Assembly (NCBI GenBank): GCA_007695355.1
Contig: REDX01000254.1
Span: 1 to 47,036 of the forward strand
DNA from: Planctomycetota bacterium
GTDB taxonomy: Bacteria > Planctomycetota > UBA11346
Length of the DNA: 47,036 nt
Direction of reading: 5' to 3'
Each line of letters opens with the position of its first letter. Position 1 is the stretch's first letter. This document shows, piece by piece, positions 34,887 to 44,449 of the stretch. A model generated the notes under the pieces. That model saw nothing but the letters and a program-made list of their open reading frames with translations, ran no database searches and had not been told where the DNA came from. The position numbers and the translations under genes are program-made.

Positions 34887-37800
34887 ATGTTTAAGAAACT
34901 GGTTCCAAGCATGTTGCTGGTAGCTGGCAGTCTGATGCCACTGTTCGCGGCCACCGCCGACGAGCGGGATGTGCATTTCCAAACTATTCGCGATCTCGTC
35001 GAGGCAGGGATGCGCTTGCCGGCTGAGCGTGCCATAGAGCGCTTCGCCTCAGCGAATTATCCTGATGCCAATTGGCATCACAAAGGTTTACGCTTTGCAT
35101 ACACCGATTTCTTTCGCACCGCGGCACCGGCGGCGGTGGCTGGTCCCTTGGAAGAGGAATACCAGCGCTTGCAATCTGAATTGAAAGCTGCCCTAGCGCA
35201 ACTGCCCGAGCCGGTGCGGATCCTCGTGGAGGGTGCCGGTGACGCCGATCTTCGGCGTTTCGTCAATATTATTCTCCGCGATCTCAATCCGCATGCGCCG
35301 CCGCCCCTGGTGCGTTTTACCGAAGAGCGGCAGCGTGAGTTCCAGGCTCGCCTGCAGCGCCTACTGCGCACCGCCGATACGGCCCTTAAAGCCGCCTACG
35401 ATAAAGTGAAGGCCTTTGAGCCCGAGGTCGAACGCAGTTGGGACTTCGAGCCCGATAGTCGGCAGTATCAGGAGATTTTCCAGCAGGCAGTGCTCCTGCG
35501 CTATGAATATGCCAATTTATTCTATACCACGTACAAGGCCCTGCGCGAAATCGTGCAGCGCGGCGCCCAATTTGGTTTGAGCCCATCCCTGGCCCGTGAT
35601 GTGGTAGAACCCTGGCTGCATGCCAAGCTGAAAGAGCACACCGAAGAATTTGCTAACTGGGATTGGAGCTACGCCGACGTTTACCCGCTACTCAAGCATC
35701 GCATGGCAGTGATCCTTTCAGAGGCTGTTCGACTTAATGAACGGCGCCCAGATCTGGGGACGATCAGCCATGTTACCTATGATGATGTTCGTGGATCTTT
35801 CTACTGGGTTATTGACCTTGATCTCAGCCAATTCCCTCGCCAGTTTCAAGAAGGTTTGACGATTCTTAAATATGAGGCCTGGGCCGATCTTATGTTCTGG
35901 CATTTGGCCATGGGCACCAGCCGCGCCTTGGATGAAGCGGCGAGAATTTGGGATGATTTTCGTTCGCGCTCACCCAGTCCTTTGAACCACCGCGATCAAT
36001 CCCGTCAGCAAGCGGTAGGCGCCCTACAGATTCTTGGTGCGCGTATTTTCCACGCCCGTGAGGAAATGTCGCGGGTGAATCCCCTGCTCGTTGAGTTGCA
36101 GCGTTCAAATAATTTCTTTGCTGCTAATTCTCGTTTCTGGCTCACCTATTTCCCGCAGCAGGGCGGCGGCAGCAGTGGCTGGGCGGCATTACCCACGCCT
36201 GAGGATCCCAATATTGCGTTAAGCTTGGCATCTGAGTTACGCCGCGAAGCGCGGAATTCCACCGATGTGGAAGTCGCCAATAGTATGTACATGGACGCTC
36301 TCGTGGCTTTGCGCAATGCCCTGCTGGGCTTGCCGGCTTCTTCGGATCCAGAGTTCCTCACTCTGGCCCCCCAGGTCTACCAGGCCTATGCCTTTGCCCT
36401 TTTTGATCGGGGCCTTTTATTTGAGGCAATCGTTGTCGCGGAGGAGGGTCTCAACCGTTTCCGGCCGATGTGGCAGCGGGGTCGTAATCTGGGTGGTAAC
36501 CCCTGGATCCGCGGCGAGACACTGAGCCCTGGTGGTGAATTGGTGCAGCGCCTGGCCGGTGACCTCTTCGCCTATACCCAGCGCCTGCGTTCTCGTTCGC
36601 AAACTTCGGCGGCCCGCGATGCCTATGGGCGATCCATCGATCTTTTGCGCATTTTTGATCCAGCCCGGGCGAAAGAGGGTTTGGATTGGAATGCCTTTGT
36701 CATCGCCCTGCAGCAAGGGGATTTCCGCAGCGCTGCCGAATCGCTAGAGCGCTACGAGCGCAACCAGCCCGATCAGCGGTTGCGCGTGCTTGGCGCTCGT
36801 GCTCGTATGCTCTATGCGGAGCTCAATCAGCGCCGCGATGCCAATGCGTCCCAGCAGATTCTCGATCAAACTCAGCAGCGCATGGATCAAGCCTTGACGG
36901 CCCTGCGCCGCGAAGTCGAGCCGATGATTGAGGGTGAACGCCCGATACCTGAGGGACAGGCCGGTGAGGTGCAAAACCTCTGGCGTTTCCTGACCACCGT
37001 CGAGGTGGCCACCCTCTTCCAGGCCGCCGACTATAATGCCGTTTTACGCAAACTTGACCTCGATTTCTGGCGCAATTTACAAGATGATCGCGAGCTTAAC
37101 CGCCAGCTTTTCAATTACCTGAGCGGTTCTGCCTATCGGGTGGCGGTGGCCAATACCCGCGATCAAGCCAGGCGCCAGGACCCCAATCTCATGCTGGAGC
37201 TGTGGCCCTTGTATACCAATACGGTGGCGGTGTACGAGCGCTTGGTCCAGCGCTGGCCGGAATTGGTTGAGCGTTTTCACGGTAATCGCCGCCAGATTGC
37301 TGCGCTGTTCAATGCGGTACGGGTGCAAACCAATTGGTTCCAGCAAAATGTGGATGCCAAGAGTGATGGCTTTGCTGAATTTGAAGAGGACACCTTCCGC
37401 GAAATGACGCGCGAGGCAGAACTCAACTTTGCCCGTATTTTCCCAATTGGTGATGATACCCAGGCCTCGGTGATTCTTTCTGTCGCCCTTGCCTACTGGC
37501 GTCAGGGTGACTTACGGCAGGCTGTGCCACTTTTTGAGCGCTATAAGAAAACCCTCGAGCAGGATGCTACGCTCCAAGCTTTCCGTGAAGACCCAACTCG
37601 GTTGCTTGCTCAAATGGCGGAGACCTTTTCCGCTCGCCAGGCGTTGAGGCCATTTTGGGAGCGTCGGGGGTCGCGATCGATTCCTGATCTCTTGGTCGAT
37701 GATCCGGGCCTTCGTGATATTATGTTAGATCCCAACGTGAGACAGTCTGACTGGCCTGAAGTCAAGCGTGATTTTGCCATGGCGCTAACTCGAACCAATG

Positions 37801-38435
37801 AGTTTGGTGAGCAACTACGCGCTCAGCGTGCCTTGATTTCGGATTTCGACCGAGTTTGGGCCGAGTTTGAGCGCTTTCGTGAATTGGTGCAAGGTCTCGC
37901 TTACTCGGTTCAAATTGACTCTTGGCTGGTAGATGCCTATCAGCAGTTGGGTCGTGGCCCTGAAGCGGTTGCATTGGCTCGTGAACTTTGGGATTATGAT
38001 CCTCTCAATCCTACCTTTATGGCTCTGGTTATCGAAGGAACTCTTAATACTCTGCGAAGTGGAGAAAAGCTTCCCCCTGCTGATGTCCGCAATGCCCAGG
38101 AAATTGCCGCCCGCCTCCGTAATATTGCCGGGCGCAACCCCGATCGCCGCGATCTCTACTGGGTCGCCAGTATCCAGGTGATGGAGTTGGCACACTATCT
38201 AGGTGACCCATCCCTGATTAATCGTACTCTGCAGCGGCATGTGGTGGACAACAATACGCCGCCTCCTGATTTCAGCGTGCCCATGTCCGATCCCTGGCGC
38301 GCTCGCGATGATCGCGCGGTGGAGATTGGTTCGCGCTATCTCGAGCTCTTCGATCTGCCCGGGGTGACCGTTGCCAAGCCCTATCGTATTGAAGAGCGGG
38401 ACGGCGAAGTTCTCTTTATTCGGGAGGCCAACTAA
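34887..38435 (+). CDS. Large secreted helical/TPR-like protein, 1182 aa
   Basis: Signal peptide MFKKLVPSMLLVAGSLMPLFAATADE; helical repeats; good RBS. Confidence 0.85.
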   Translation: MFKKLVPSMLLVAGSLMPLFAATADERDVHFQTIRDLVEAGMRLPAERAIERFASANYPDANWHHKGLRFAYTDFFRTAAPAAVAGPLEEEYQRLQSELKAALAQLPEPVRILVEGAGDADLRRFVNIILRDLNPHAPPPLVRFTEERQREFQARLQRLLRTADTALKAAYDKVKAFEPEVERSWDFEPDSRQYQEIFQQAVLLRYEYANLFYTTYKALREIVQRGAQFGLSPSLARDVVEPWLHAKLKEHTEEFANWDWSYADVYPLLKHRMAVILSEAVRLNERRPDLGTISHVTYDDVRGSFYWVIDLDLSQFPRQFQEGLTILKYEAWADLMFWHLAMGTSRALDEAARIWDDFRSRSPSPLNHRDQSRQQAVGALQILGARIFHAREEMSRVNPLLVELQRSNNFFAANSRFWLTYFPQQGGGSSGWAALPTPEDPNIALSLASELRREARNSTDVEVANSMYMDALVALRNALLGLPASSDPEFLTLAPQVYQAYAFALFDRGLLFEAIVVAEEGLNRFRPMWQRGRNLGGNPWIRGETLSPGGELVQRLAGDLFAYTQRLRSRSQTSAARDAYGRSIDLLRIFDPARAKEGLDWNAFVIALQQGDFRSAAESLERYERNQPDQRLRVLGARARMLYAELNQRRDANASQQILDQTQQRMDQALTALRREVEPMIEGERPIPEGQAGEVQNLWRFLTTVEVATLFQAADYNAVLRKLDLDFWRNLQDDRELNRQLFNYLSGSAYRVAVANTRDQARRQDPNLMLELWPLYTNTVAVYERLVQRWPELVERFHGNRRQIAALFNAVRVQTNWFQQNVDAKSDGFAEFEEDTFREMTREAELNFARIFPIGDDTQASVILSVALAYWRQGDLRQAVPLFERYKKTLEQDATLQAFREDPTRLLAQMAETFSARQALRPFWERRGSRSIPDLLVDDPGLRDIMLDPNVRQSDWPEVKRDFAMALTRTNEFGEQLRAQRALISDFDRVWAEFERFRELVQGLAYSVQIDSWLVDAYQQLGRGPEAVALARELWDYDPLNPTFMALVIEGTLNTLRSGEKLPPADVRNAQEIAARLRNIAGRNPDRRDLYWVASIQVMELAHYLGDPSLINRTLQRHVVDNNTPPPDFSVPMSDPWRARDDRAVEIGSRYLELFDLPGVTVAKPYRIEERDGEVLFIREAN

Positions 38436-39493
38436 TGCGAAATGTCACTTTATTTACCGCGCTGTTGTCATTCGTTTTCCTGGCAGCAGCCCAGTCCCCC
38501 GTGATTGCTGAAGACCGAGCTACGCCCGCTACGGTTTACTTGCGCAACGGCCCTCCTCAGGAGGGGGTGTTCATTATCCAAGAGGGCTTTCGCGAGGTTT
38601 CTTGGGCGCGCGATGATCGCATGACCGCCCGTACCTCCCGCCCGACGGCAGATGTGAAGCGTGTCGAATATGGACCTATTCCACCTGTAGAACGGGCCTA
38701 TCTGCGAGGTTTGGGGGCATTTAATTCCCGCAATTGGGCCAATGTGCTTGATCCAATGCAGGAGGTGACCACCTCATCTCGTTCCGCCTTTTTCCGGATT
38801 GATGCCCACCTTAAGCGGGCCCAGGCCTTGCAGCGTCTGCGCCGCTTTGACGACGCCTTGGTGGATGCCCAGGCCGTTATCAGTCGCTATGCTGAGTGGG
38901 TTCAGGTAGTTGATGCGATGGCTTTGGTCGGTGAAATTCATCTCGCTGCTGGCAATCAGGCCGAGGCGACCAATGCCTTCCGCGCCCTGCGTCAGGCAGC
39001 CAGCCGATTCGGTGGCCGTCACGGGGCGATTGCGGTTGCTCGTGGTGCTTTGGGTGAGGCCCAGATTTTAGGACAAGCGGGCAAACATGCCGAGGTGGTG
39101 CCCCTGCTGCGTAATGCGCTCGCTCAGGTGCCGGTGGCCTCAGCCGCCGATTACCATGGCCGCATTGCTGGCCAACTTGGTGATGCCCTGCTGGCCACTG
39201 GCGCCAAGGATGAAGCCAGAACCTTATTTGAGGGTTTACGCTTTGCTCCGATTTCGGCCGAGCACCGCGGTAAGGCCTTCCTGGAATTGGGCAAGATGCA
39301 CCTCGAGGCTGGGGATCGCATTGCGGCTGTGGACTCCTTGTTGGTTGCGGCCGTGCTGCGAGGGGGGTCTGATGAAGTCCGCAGTGAGGCCCGTCGTAGA
39401 GTGCGCCCCCTGTTAACCGCCCTTGGTTCTGACGAAAGCCTGGATCCTGAGACCCAGCGCGAATATCGGAGTTATGGAAGTCGTCTGCAATAG
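38435..39493 (+). CDS. Secreted TPR protein with N-terminal 'LRNGPPQEGVF' domain
   Basis: Signal peptide; TPR repeats; overlaps previous stop. Confidence 0.8.
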   Translation: MRNVTLFTALLSFVFLAAAQSPVIAEDRATPATVYLRNGPPQEGVFIIQEGFREVSWARDDRMTARTSRPTADVKRVEYGPIPPVERAYLRGLGAFNSRNWANVLDPMQEVTTSSRSAFFRIDAHLKRAQALQRLRRFDDALVDAQAVISRYAEWVQVVDAMALVGEIHLAAGNQAEATNAFRALRQAASRFGGRHGAIAVARGALGEAQILGQAGKHAEVVPLLRNALAQVPVASAADYHGRIAGQLGDALLATGAKDEARTLFEGLRFAPISAEHRGKAFLELGKMHLEAGDRIAAVDSLLVAAVLRGGSDEVRSEARRRVRPLLTALGSDESLDPETQREYRSYGSRLQ

Positions 39494-39542
39494 CGGCTTT
39501 GCTTGGATCCTCGTTTCTCTGTCTGAGTGAAAGGTTTTTGGC

Positions 39543-40733
39543 ATGTTTACCCATTCGAATTTCATCGCTACCCTTACCCTTGCTTTTGCCCTGACCCTTT
39601 GTGCCGCCTTTCTCCTGCCGGCCGCCTTAACCGCGGTAGAGCGTCGAGATCGCGTGGTGTTGCGAGGCAACTCCTTTCCAGCGATTATCGAGCGGGAAAC
39701 CCGAGAGGGTATTGAATACCGCATTACCCCCTCGCAGCCGAATGTGCAAACTCGACGTTGGAGCGAAGTGGTCGAAATCCGTTACGCCGGTATGGAGGGC
39801 GGCCTTTTTCAGGCGGGTATGAATGATATGCGCGCCGGGCGTTACGAAGAGGCCGCGACCCGTTTCAATGCCCTTGCCACCGGCGCTACTCGTGAGTGGG
39901 AGGGTGCTTATGGCTTTTACCATCTCGGCGAAGCTTGGGAGCGCGCCGGTGATTACGAGCAGGCAGCAGCTGCTTTCGCGGCCTTGGCTGGGGCCTTTCC
40001 TGAACACCGTTTTTGGCTAGATGCTCTGTATCGACGCGGCATTAACCTTGCTCACATTGGAAACCCCGAGGCGCAAACGGTAATTGATGAGTTGCTTAAT
40101 TATCGCGCGCAAAACCCCGCGGTTGGTCGCGGCCCGGAATTCCGTGCCAATGCTATTCGCGCGGTCATGCAGGCTCGCGCTGGGCAGATTAATGAAGCCC
40201 GCCGCACCGCTAATTCGGTGGCTTTGGCACCGCGAGATGGAGACACCTGGTTTCACTGGGGCAACTACTGGGCTCAATTCCTTTTCAATCAAGGCGAATT
40301 CCGCGATGCAGCCCAGCAGTTTCAGCGCATGCTAACACAGGTTGAAGACAACCCTGCTCAGCGCGCGCAGTTGAGCCTTGGTTTGGGGGTGAGTTTAGCC
40401 CGCGGTGGCGGCGATCGTTCGCAGGCGATTATGGAACTGCTGAAGCTGGATACCCTGCCCTACGGCTCGCCCGCCCAGCGCTGCGAGGCGCAATTTTGGG
40501 CCGGTCGCCTGATGCTGGCCGAAGCGAGGGAAAACAAAGATAACGAAGATGATCGTATATCCAGTTTTGCCCGCACGCAGTACCAGCGGGCCATTCTCCT
40601 CCTGCAGGCGGCGGCGGCGAGCATTAGTGATTCGCCAGCAAAAGCTGAAGCGCAAAACTTGCTTGACCAATTGCAGCCAGAGGAAAGAGGCGAAGAGGCT
40701 GAGGGTGGCGCTCCGGTCCTGGTCGAGGAGTAG
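39543..40733 (+). CDS. Secreted TPR protein with N-terminal 'VVLRGNSFPAII' domain
   Basis: Signal peptide; TPR repeats. Confidence 0.8.
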   Translation: MFTHSNFIATLTLAFALTLCAAFLLPAALTAVERRDRVVLRGNSFPAIIERETREGIEYRITPSQPNVQTRRWSEVVEIRYAGMEGGLFQAGMNDMRAGRYEEAATRFNALATGATREWEGAYGFYHLGEAWERAGDYEQAAAAFAALAGAFPEHRFWLDALYRRGINLAHIGNPEAQTVIDELLNYRAQNPAVGRGPEFRANAIRAVMQARAGQINEARRTANSVALAPRDGDTWFHWGNYWAQFLFNQGEFRDAAQQFQRMLTQVEDNPAQRAQLSLGLGVSLARGGGDRSQAIMELLKLDTLPYGSPAQRCEAQFWAGRLMLAEARENKDNEDDRISSFARTQYQRAILLLQAAAASISDSPAKAEAQNLLDQLQPEERGEEAEGGAPVLVEE

Positions 40734-40824
40734 CCGGGCGGCACCAAACAGGCCCCACTGAGCAGGGTGGCTCAAAGCTTGTCTGGAAAATGAATGCCAG
40801 CTTCGCATGGCATGCTTTCAGCGC

Positions 40825-40850
40825 AAAAACACCCCTTTCGGGGCATTTTT
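40825..40850. terminator. Bidirectional terminator between convergent genes
   Basis: AAAAACACCCC-TTTC-GGGGCATTTTT. Confidence 0.75.
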
Positions 40851-40943
40851 GCTGGCCGATCTGGAGATCGGCGCTCCCGGGGACAAGCTTTGCGCCGCCC
40901 TGCCCCACTGAGGCGGCAGGCCGTTGTGCCTTTTTGCCGGTCC

Positions 40944-42491
40944 TCAACTCAAGGGTGGATCTTCCGGTCGTTCAAGAACGCCAATGCCGCGGCGAACGGT
41001 AAGCTGGTATTCCACCAGCTTGCGGTCTAGGGTTACTCGGTTGATGCCAAGGCGCTTGGCGGCACGCAGTTTCACGCCGCGCTCTGCCGCCAGGGCATGA
41101 GTGATTAAGAGGCGTTCGATTTCGTTAAAGGCGCGACTAATATTAGGGCCTGCGCTGGCGGCATAGTGTTCAATCGCCTGCATGAGGTTTTCCATGTGAT
41201 CATCGGGGATCAGGCGGTCGGCAGACACCTGCAGCATGGCCCCGTCACCGGAGCTTCCGGCTATCCCTGGATGTTGGACGTAGCTGCGAATGGTGGGGGG
41301 AATCAAATCTTCGGAGAATGAACTGCCGGCAGCGAGCACCACCACCTTTTGCACGCAGTTTTCCAGCTCACGGACATTGCCCGGCCAGGGGTAAGCCTGA
41401 AGTATTTCCAGAACCTTGCGCGGCACGTGATCAACCTGCTTATAGTTCTCACGGTTGAACTTTTGCAGGAAATGGTTGATCAGGAGGGGGATGTCTTCCG
41501 GCCGGTCGCGCAGTGGCGGTAAATTCAGGCTTACCACATTGAGGCGGAAATAGAGATCCTGGCGAAAACGGCCCTGGGCAACTTCACGGCTTAGTTCGCG
41601 ATGGGTAGCGGCGATAACCCGCACATCGACGGGGATGGGGCGATGATCGCCGACGCGCGTTACCGTGCGTTCTTGGAGTACGCGCAGCAGACGCACTTGA
41701 CCTTCGGGACTCAGTTCTCCCACCTCGTCAAGGAATACGGTGCCACCGTCAGCAACTTCAAAGAGTCCCTTGCGATCGTGATCGGCCCCGGTGAAGGCGC
41801 CGCGGACATGGCCGAAAAGTTCAGATTCCAGCAGCGGGGTGGCAAGGGCGCCGGCGTTGACGGTGACCAGGGGCTTGTGGGCGCGGGTAGAGTGGGTGTG
41901 CACCAGGCGCGCCAGTAGTTCTTTCCCAGTGCCGGTTTCGCCATTGATCAAGACGGTGGCATTGGAGGGCGCGGTGCGCACGGCCGAGCGGATCACCGTT
42001 TCCAGCAATCCGGAGACGGTAATAATATCATGTTGCATAACCTGCGGCGTTAAGCTAGAGCGCAGGTAATGATTTTCCTCAGCCAGTTCGCTGGCTTCTA
42101 GTTGCAAGCGCAGACGGTCTAGGAGGTAGCGGGATAGGGCATCGACGAGGAATCCCGCAGGTTGCGGCTGATGATGGTGACTGACGAGGATGATCGCCAC
42201 AGGCACATTGCCATCACGCAATTGGCGGGCGACCACCGGCAGGCCATCGGTATTGACACTGGCGGTGGAGGGCGAGGCGAGGCTGGCGATTTCGTCGGCA
42301 TTGTCTGGGCAGCGCCCGGCCAGTACGGTTCCCGAAGGTTGCAAGTGGCCGGGGAGACAGCTGACCCATATGCCATCGATGGACTCCCAGGCCTCGACTT
42401 CGGCCCATAGGCGATCCAGGCAATGGCGAGGATTGCTGGTGGGATCGAGGAGATGGAGAATGGTGCCAACATGGGCAGTCCAGGACATCAT
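40944..42491 (-). CDS. Sigma-54 interaction domain transcriptional activator with N-terminal sensory region and Fis-type HTH
   Basis: GETGTGKELLARLVH, GAFTGAD, FLDEVGELSPEGQ, PWPGNVRELEN, AAKRLGINRVTLDRKL. Confidence 0.93.
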   Translation of the reverse strand: MMSWTAHVGTILHLLDPTSNPRHCLDRLWAEVEAWESIDGIWVSCLPGHLQPSGTVLAGRCPDNADEIASLASPSTASVNTDGLPVVARQLRDGNVPVAIILVSHHHQPQPAGFLVDALSRYLLDRLRLQLEASELAEENHYLRSSLTPQVMQHDIITVSGLLETVIRSAVRTAPSNATVLINGETGTGKELLARLVHTHSTRAHKPLVTVNAGALATPLLESELFGHVRGAFTGADHDRKGLFEVADGGTVFLDEVGELSPEGQVRLLRVLQERTVTRVGDHRPIPVDVRVIAATHRELSREVAQGRFRQDLYFRLNVVSLNLPPLRDRPEDIPLLINHFLQKFNRENYKQVDHVPRKVLEILQAYPWPGNVRELENCVQKVVVLAAGSSFSEDLIPPTIRSYVQHPGIAGSSGDGAMLQVSADRLIPDDHMENLMQAIEHYAASAGPNISRAFNEIERLLITHALAAERGVKLRAAKRLGINRVTLDRKLVEYQLTVRRGIGVLERPEDPPLS

Positions 42492-42503
42492 ATGTATCCT
42501 GGT

Positions 42504-42519
42504 AGCACAAATCTTGCCA
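42504..42519 (-). promoter_or_regulatory. Sigma-54-like promoter upstream of the activator gene
   Basis: Minus strand TGGCAA-GATTT-GTGCT, GG-N10-GC spacing, two consensus mismatches. Confidence 0.5.
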
Positions 42520-42604
42520 GTTGATTCAGCGTTTTTGGGCTATCTTACGGGGTGGAGCGTTCAAAATCAGAGCAAAATCAGGATTTAATGTGACGGTCGC
42601 TCAA

Positions 42605-43306
42605 TTATTGATCGAAAATTCGGTCGCCCACCCAGGGTTCGTAGCGAATCAAGGCTTCGGCATAGGGGGCACCAGCGTGATAACCCCACTGTGCACCCCG
42701 TTGGCGTATCCAGGCACGGAAAGCAGGTTGGGCAATGGCGATATTCGGGCCGCCGCTGGTACTCCCCCACTGACTCTCATAGCAGTCTAGGCAGGCTTCC
42801 TTGATCGCCACATCGGCATCGTTGGCGGGCATGAGAAGATCGGGGACGAGGGGGAGTTCAGCCTCATAAAAAGCCAATTGGGGCGGCGCGATGGCGGCGA
42901 TACCGGCGGCATAGCCATGGATTGCGGCGCATTTGCAGGCATCGCGGCTGAGCGTATGGGCGGCGCGGTGGTCGGGGTGACGGCTGTGTTCGCAGATACT
43001 TAGCACCCAGCGGGGGGCATGGCGTCGAATGGCGGCCACCAGACAGCGCCGCTGCTCGCCATCTTGGGCATTGAGTCCGCCATCGGGCAGAGCCAGATTC
43101 TCGCGGGCGCTCAAACCCCAGATTTCAGCGGCCTGCTCGGCTTCGCGTAGGCGCTGCTCTGGACTGCCACGACTGGCTGATTCGCCGCGGGTACAGTCGA
43201 TCACGGCCACCCGCAGCCCGCGACGTATTTGCGCCGCGATGGTGGCTCCGAGATGAATTTCGGCATCGTCTGGGTGGGGGGCGATGACCAGGATATCGCA
43301 GGACAT
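42605..43306 (-). CDS. LmbE/PIG-L family deacetylase (BshB1-like)
   Basis: ILVIAPHPDDAEIHLGATIA; RGESASRGSPEQRLREAEQAAEIWGL; HPDHRAAH. Confidence 0.88.
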   Translation of the reverse strand: MSCDILVIAPHPDDAEIHLGATIAAQIRRGLRVAVIDCTRGESASRGSPEQRLREAEQAAEIWGLSARENLALPDGGLNAQDGEQRRCLVAAIRRHAPRWVLSICEHSRHPDHRAAHTLSRDACKCAAIHGYAAGIAAIAPPQLAFYEAELPLVPDLLMPANDADVAIKEACLDCYESQWGSTSGGPNIAIAQPAFRAWIRQRGAQWGYHAGAPYAEALIRYEPWVGDRIFDQ

Positions 43307-43315
43307 GGGCGGCTC

Positions 43316-44209
43316 TCAGCGGGGGCGGTGGCTAAATCCTTGAAAGGGCGAGGGGGCCACCCTGCCGTAAGGGTCTTCGACATAGCTGCCGCTTTGTTCG
43401 ATGAGCCAGCCAACGCTGTGGATGGCGGTGTCGAAGGGCCATTCCACCTGCAAACTGGGCCAGGCTGCGGCCTCAATGGCGAAGAGCAGTTCGAAGTCCT
43501 CGCCGTCGCACAGGGCCTGGCGTATGGGGTCATTATGTTCGTCGACATCCGGATGTCGGGGAACCGACCCGGGAAGCAGGAGGCAGCCGCAGCCGCTTGC
43601 TGCGGCGAGTTTTGGAGCATCGGCGGCAAGGCCATCGCTGAGATCCATCATGGCGTGGGTGGCGGGCCATTGGGCCAGCCATTGACCCTCAGGAAAGCGC
43701 GGCTCTGGACAGAGGTGGCGGCCCTTATGGAGGCTGCCACCGAGGCTTCCGGTTACCACCAAGAGATCTCCGGTCTGAGCCCCCGAGCGGCTCAGCAGGC
43801 GCGATCCTTCCACCGCCTCGCCCCATACGGTAACGCTGACGACCAGGAGATCAGACCCCGTGCTGTCGCCGCCGAAGCAGTGACAGCCATGACGGTTGAG
43901 CTCAGATATCAAGGCGTCCATCAGCGCCATGCTGTCCCAATGAGTGGGGCAATGCAGGGAAACCACGGCGCCCACTGGTCGGGCACCCATGGCGGCGAGG
44001 TCTGAGAGGGCGGCGGCGGCGGCCTTGCGCCCAACGGCCTCCGGTGGCGTCTCTTTGGTGAAATGGCGGCTCTCTACCAAGCCGTCGACGGAAAGGCAGG
44101 TGGCTCCCCCTGGTGTCCATACGCAGGCATCGTCACCTATGCCGAGGGAGCCTGCTGGATCACCATGAACCAGGCCGCGAACGTGGGCGATAAGGCGGTC
44201 TTCGTCCAC
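43316..44209 (-). CDS. thiL: Thiamine-monophosphate kinase
   Basis: GIGDDACVW, SVDGLVESRHF, AAAALSDLAAMGARP, MMDLSDGLAADA. Confidence 0.9.
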   Translation of the reverse strand: MDEDRLIAHVRGLVHGDPAGSLGIGDDACVWTPGGATCLSVDGLVESRHFTKETPPEAVGRKAAAAALSDLAAMGARPVGAVVSLHCPTHWDSMALMDALISELNRHGCHCFGGDSTGSDLLVVSVTVWGEAVEGSRLLSRSGAQTGDLLVVTGSLGGSLHKGRHLCPEPRFPEGQWLAQWPATHAMMDLSDGLAADAPKLAAASGCGCLLLPGSVPRHPDVDEHNDPIRQALCDGEDFELLFAIEAAAWPSLQVEWPFDTAIHSVGWLIEQSGSYVEDPYGRVAPSPFQGFSHRPR

Positions 44210-44213
44210 GTGA

Positions 44214-44441
44214 TTAGCCTGGATGGGGAGTGCTTGGTGCGGGCGCGTTCAGCAGTGCGCGTCGTTCACCAATGGCTTGGCGAAGCTCGGCGACCATGAG
44301 TTCCATCTCACGGATGCGCTTGGGATCCCCGGGGTAAACCGGGTGATGCAGCAGGTTCAACTCGTTGATGGTCACCCGTAGCTCTTGTTTGAGAGCCTCG
44401 AGGTGGGCATCCGTTTGGCGCTTCATATCCGGGGGCTCCAC
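44214..44441 (-). CDS. Small coiled-coil protein, 75 aa
   Basis: Heptad-rich; between map and thiL on same strand. Confidence 0.5.
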   Translation of the reverse strand: MEPPDMKRQTDAHLEALKQELRVTINELNLLHHPVYPGDPKRIREMELMVAELRQAIGERRALLNAPAPSTPHPG

Positions 44442-44449
44442 GCTGGGAA

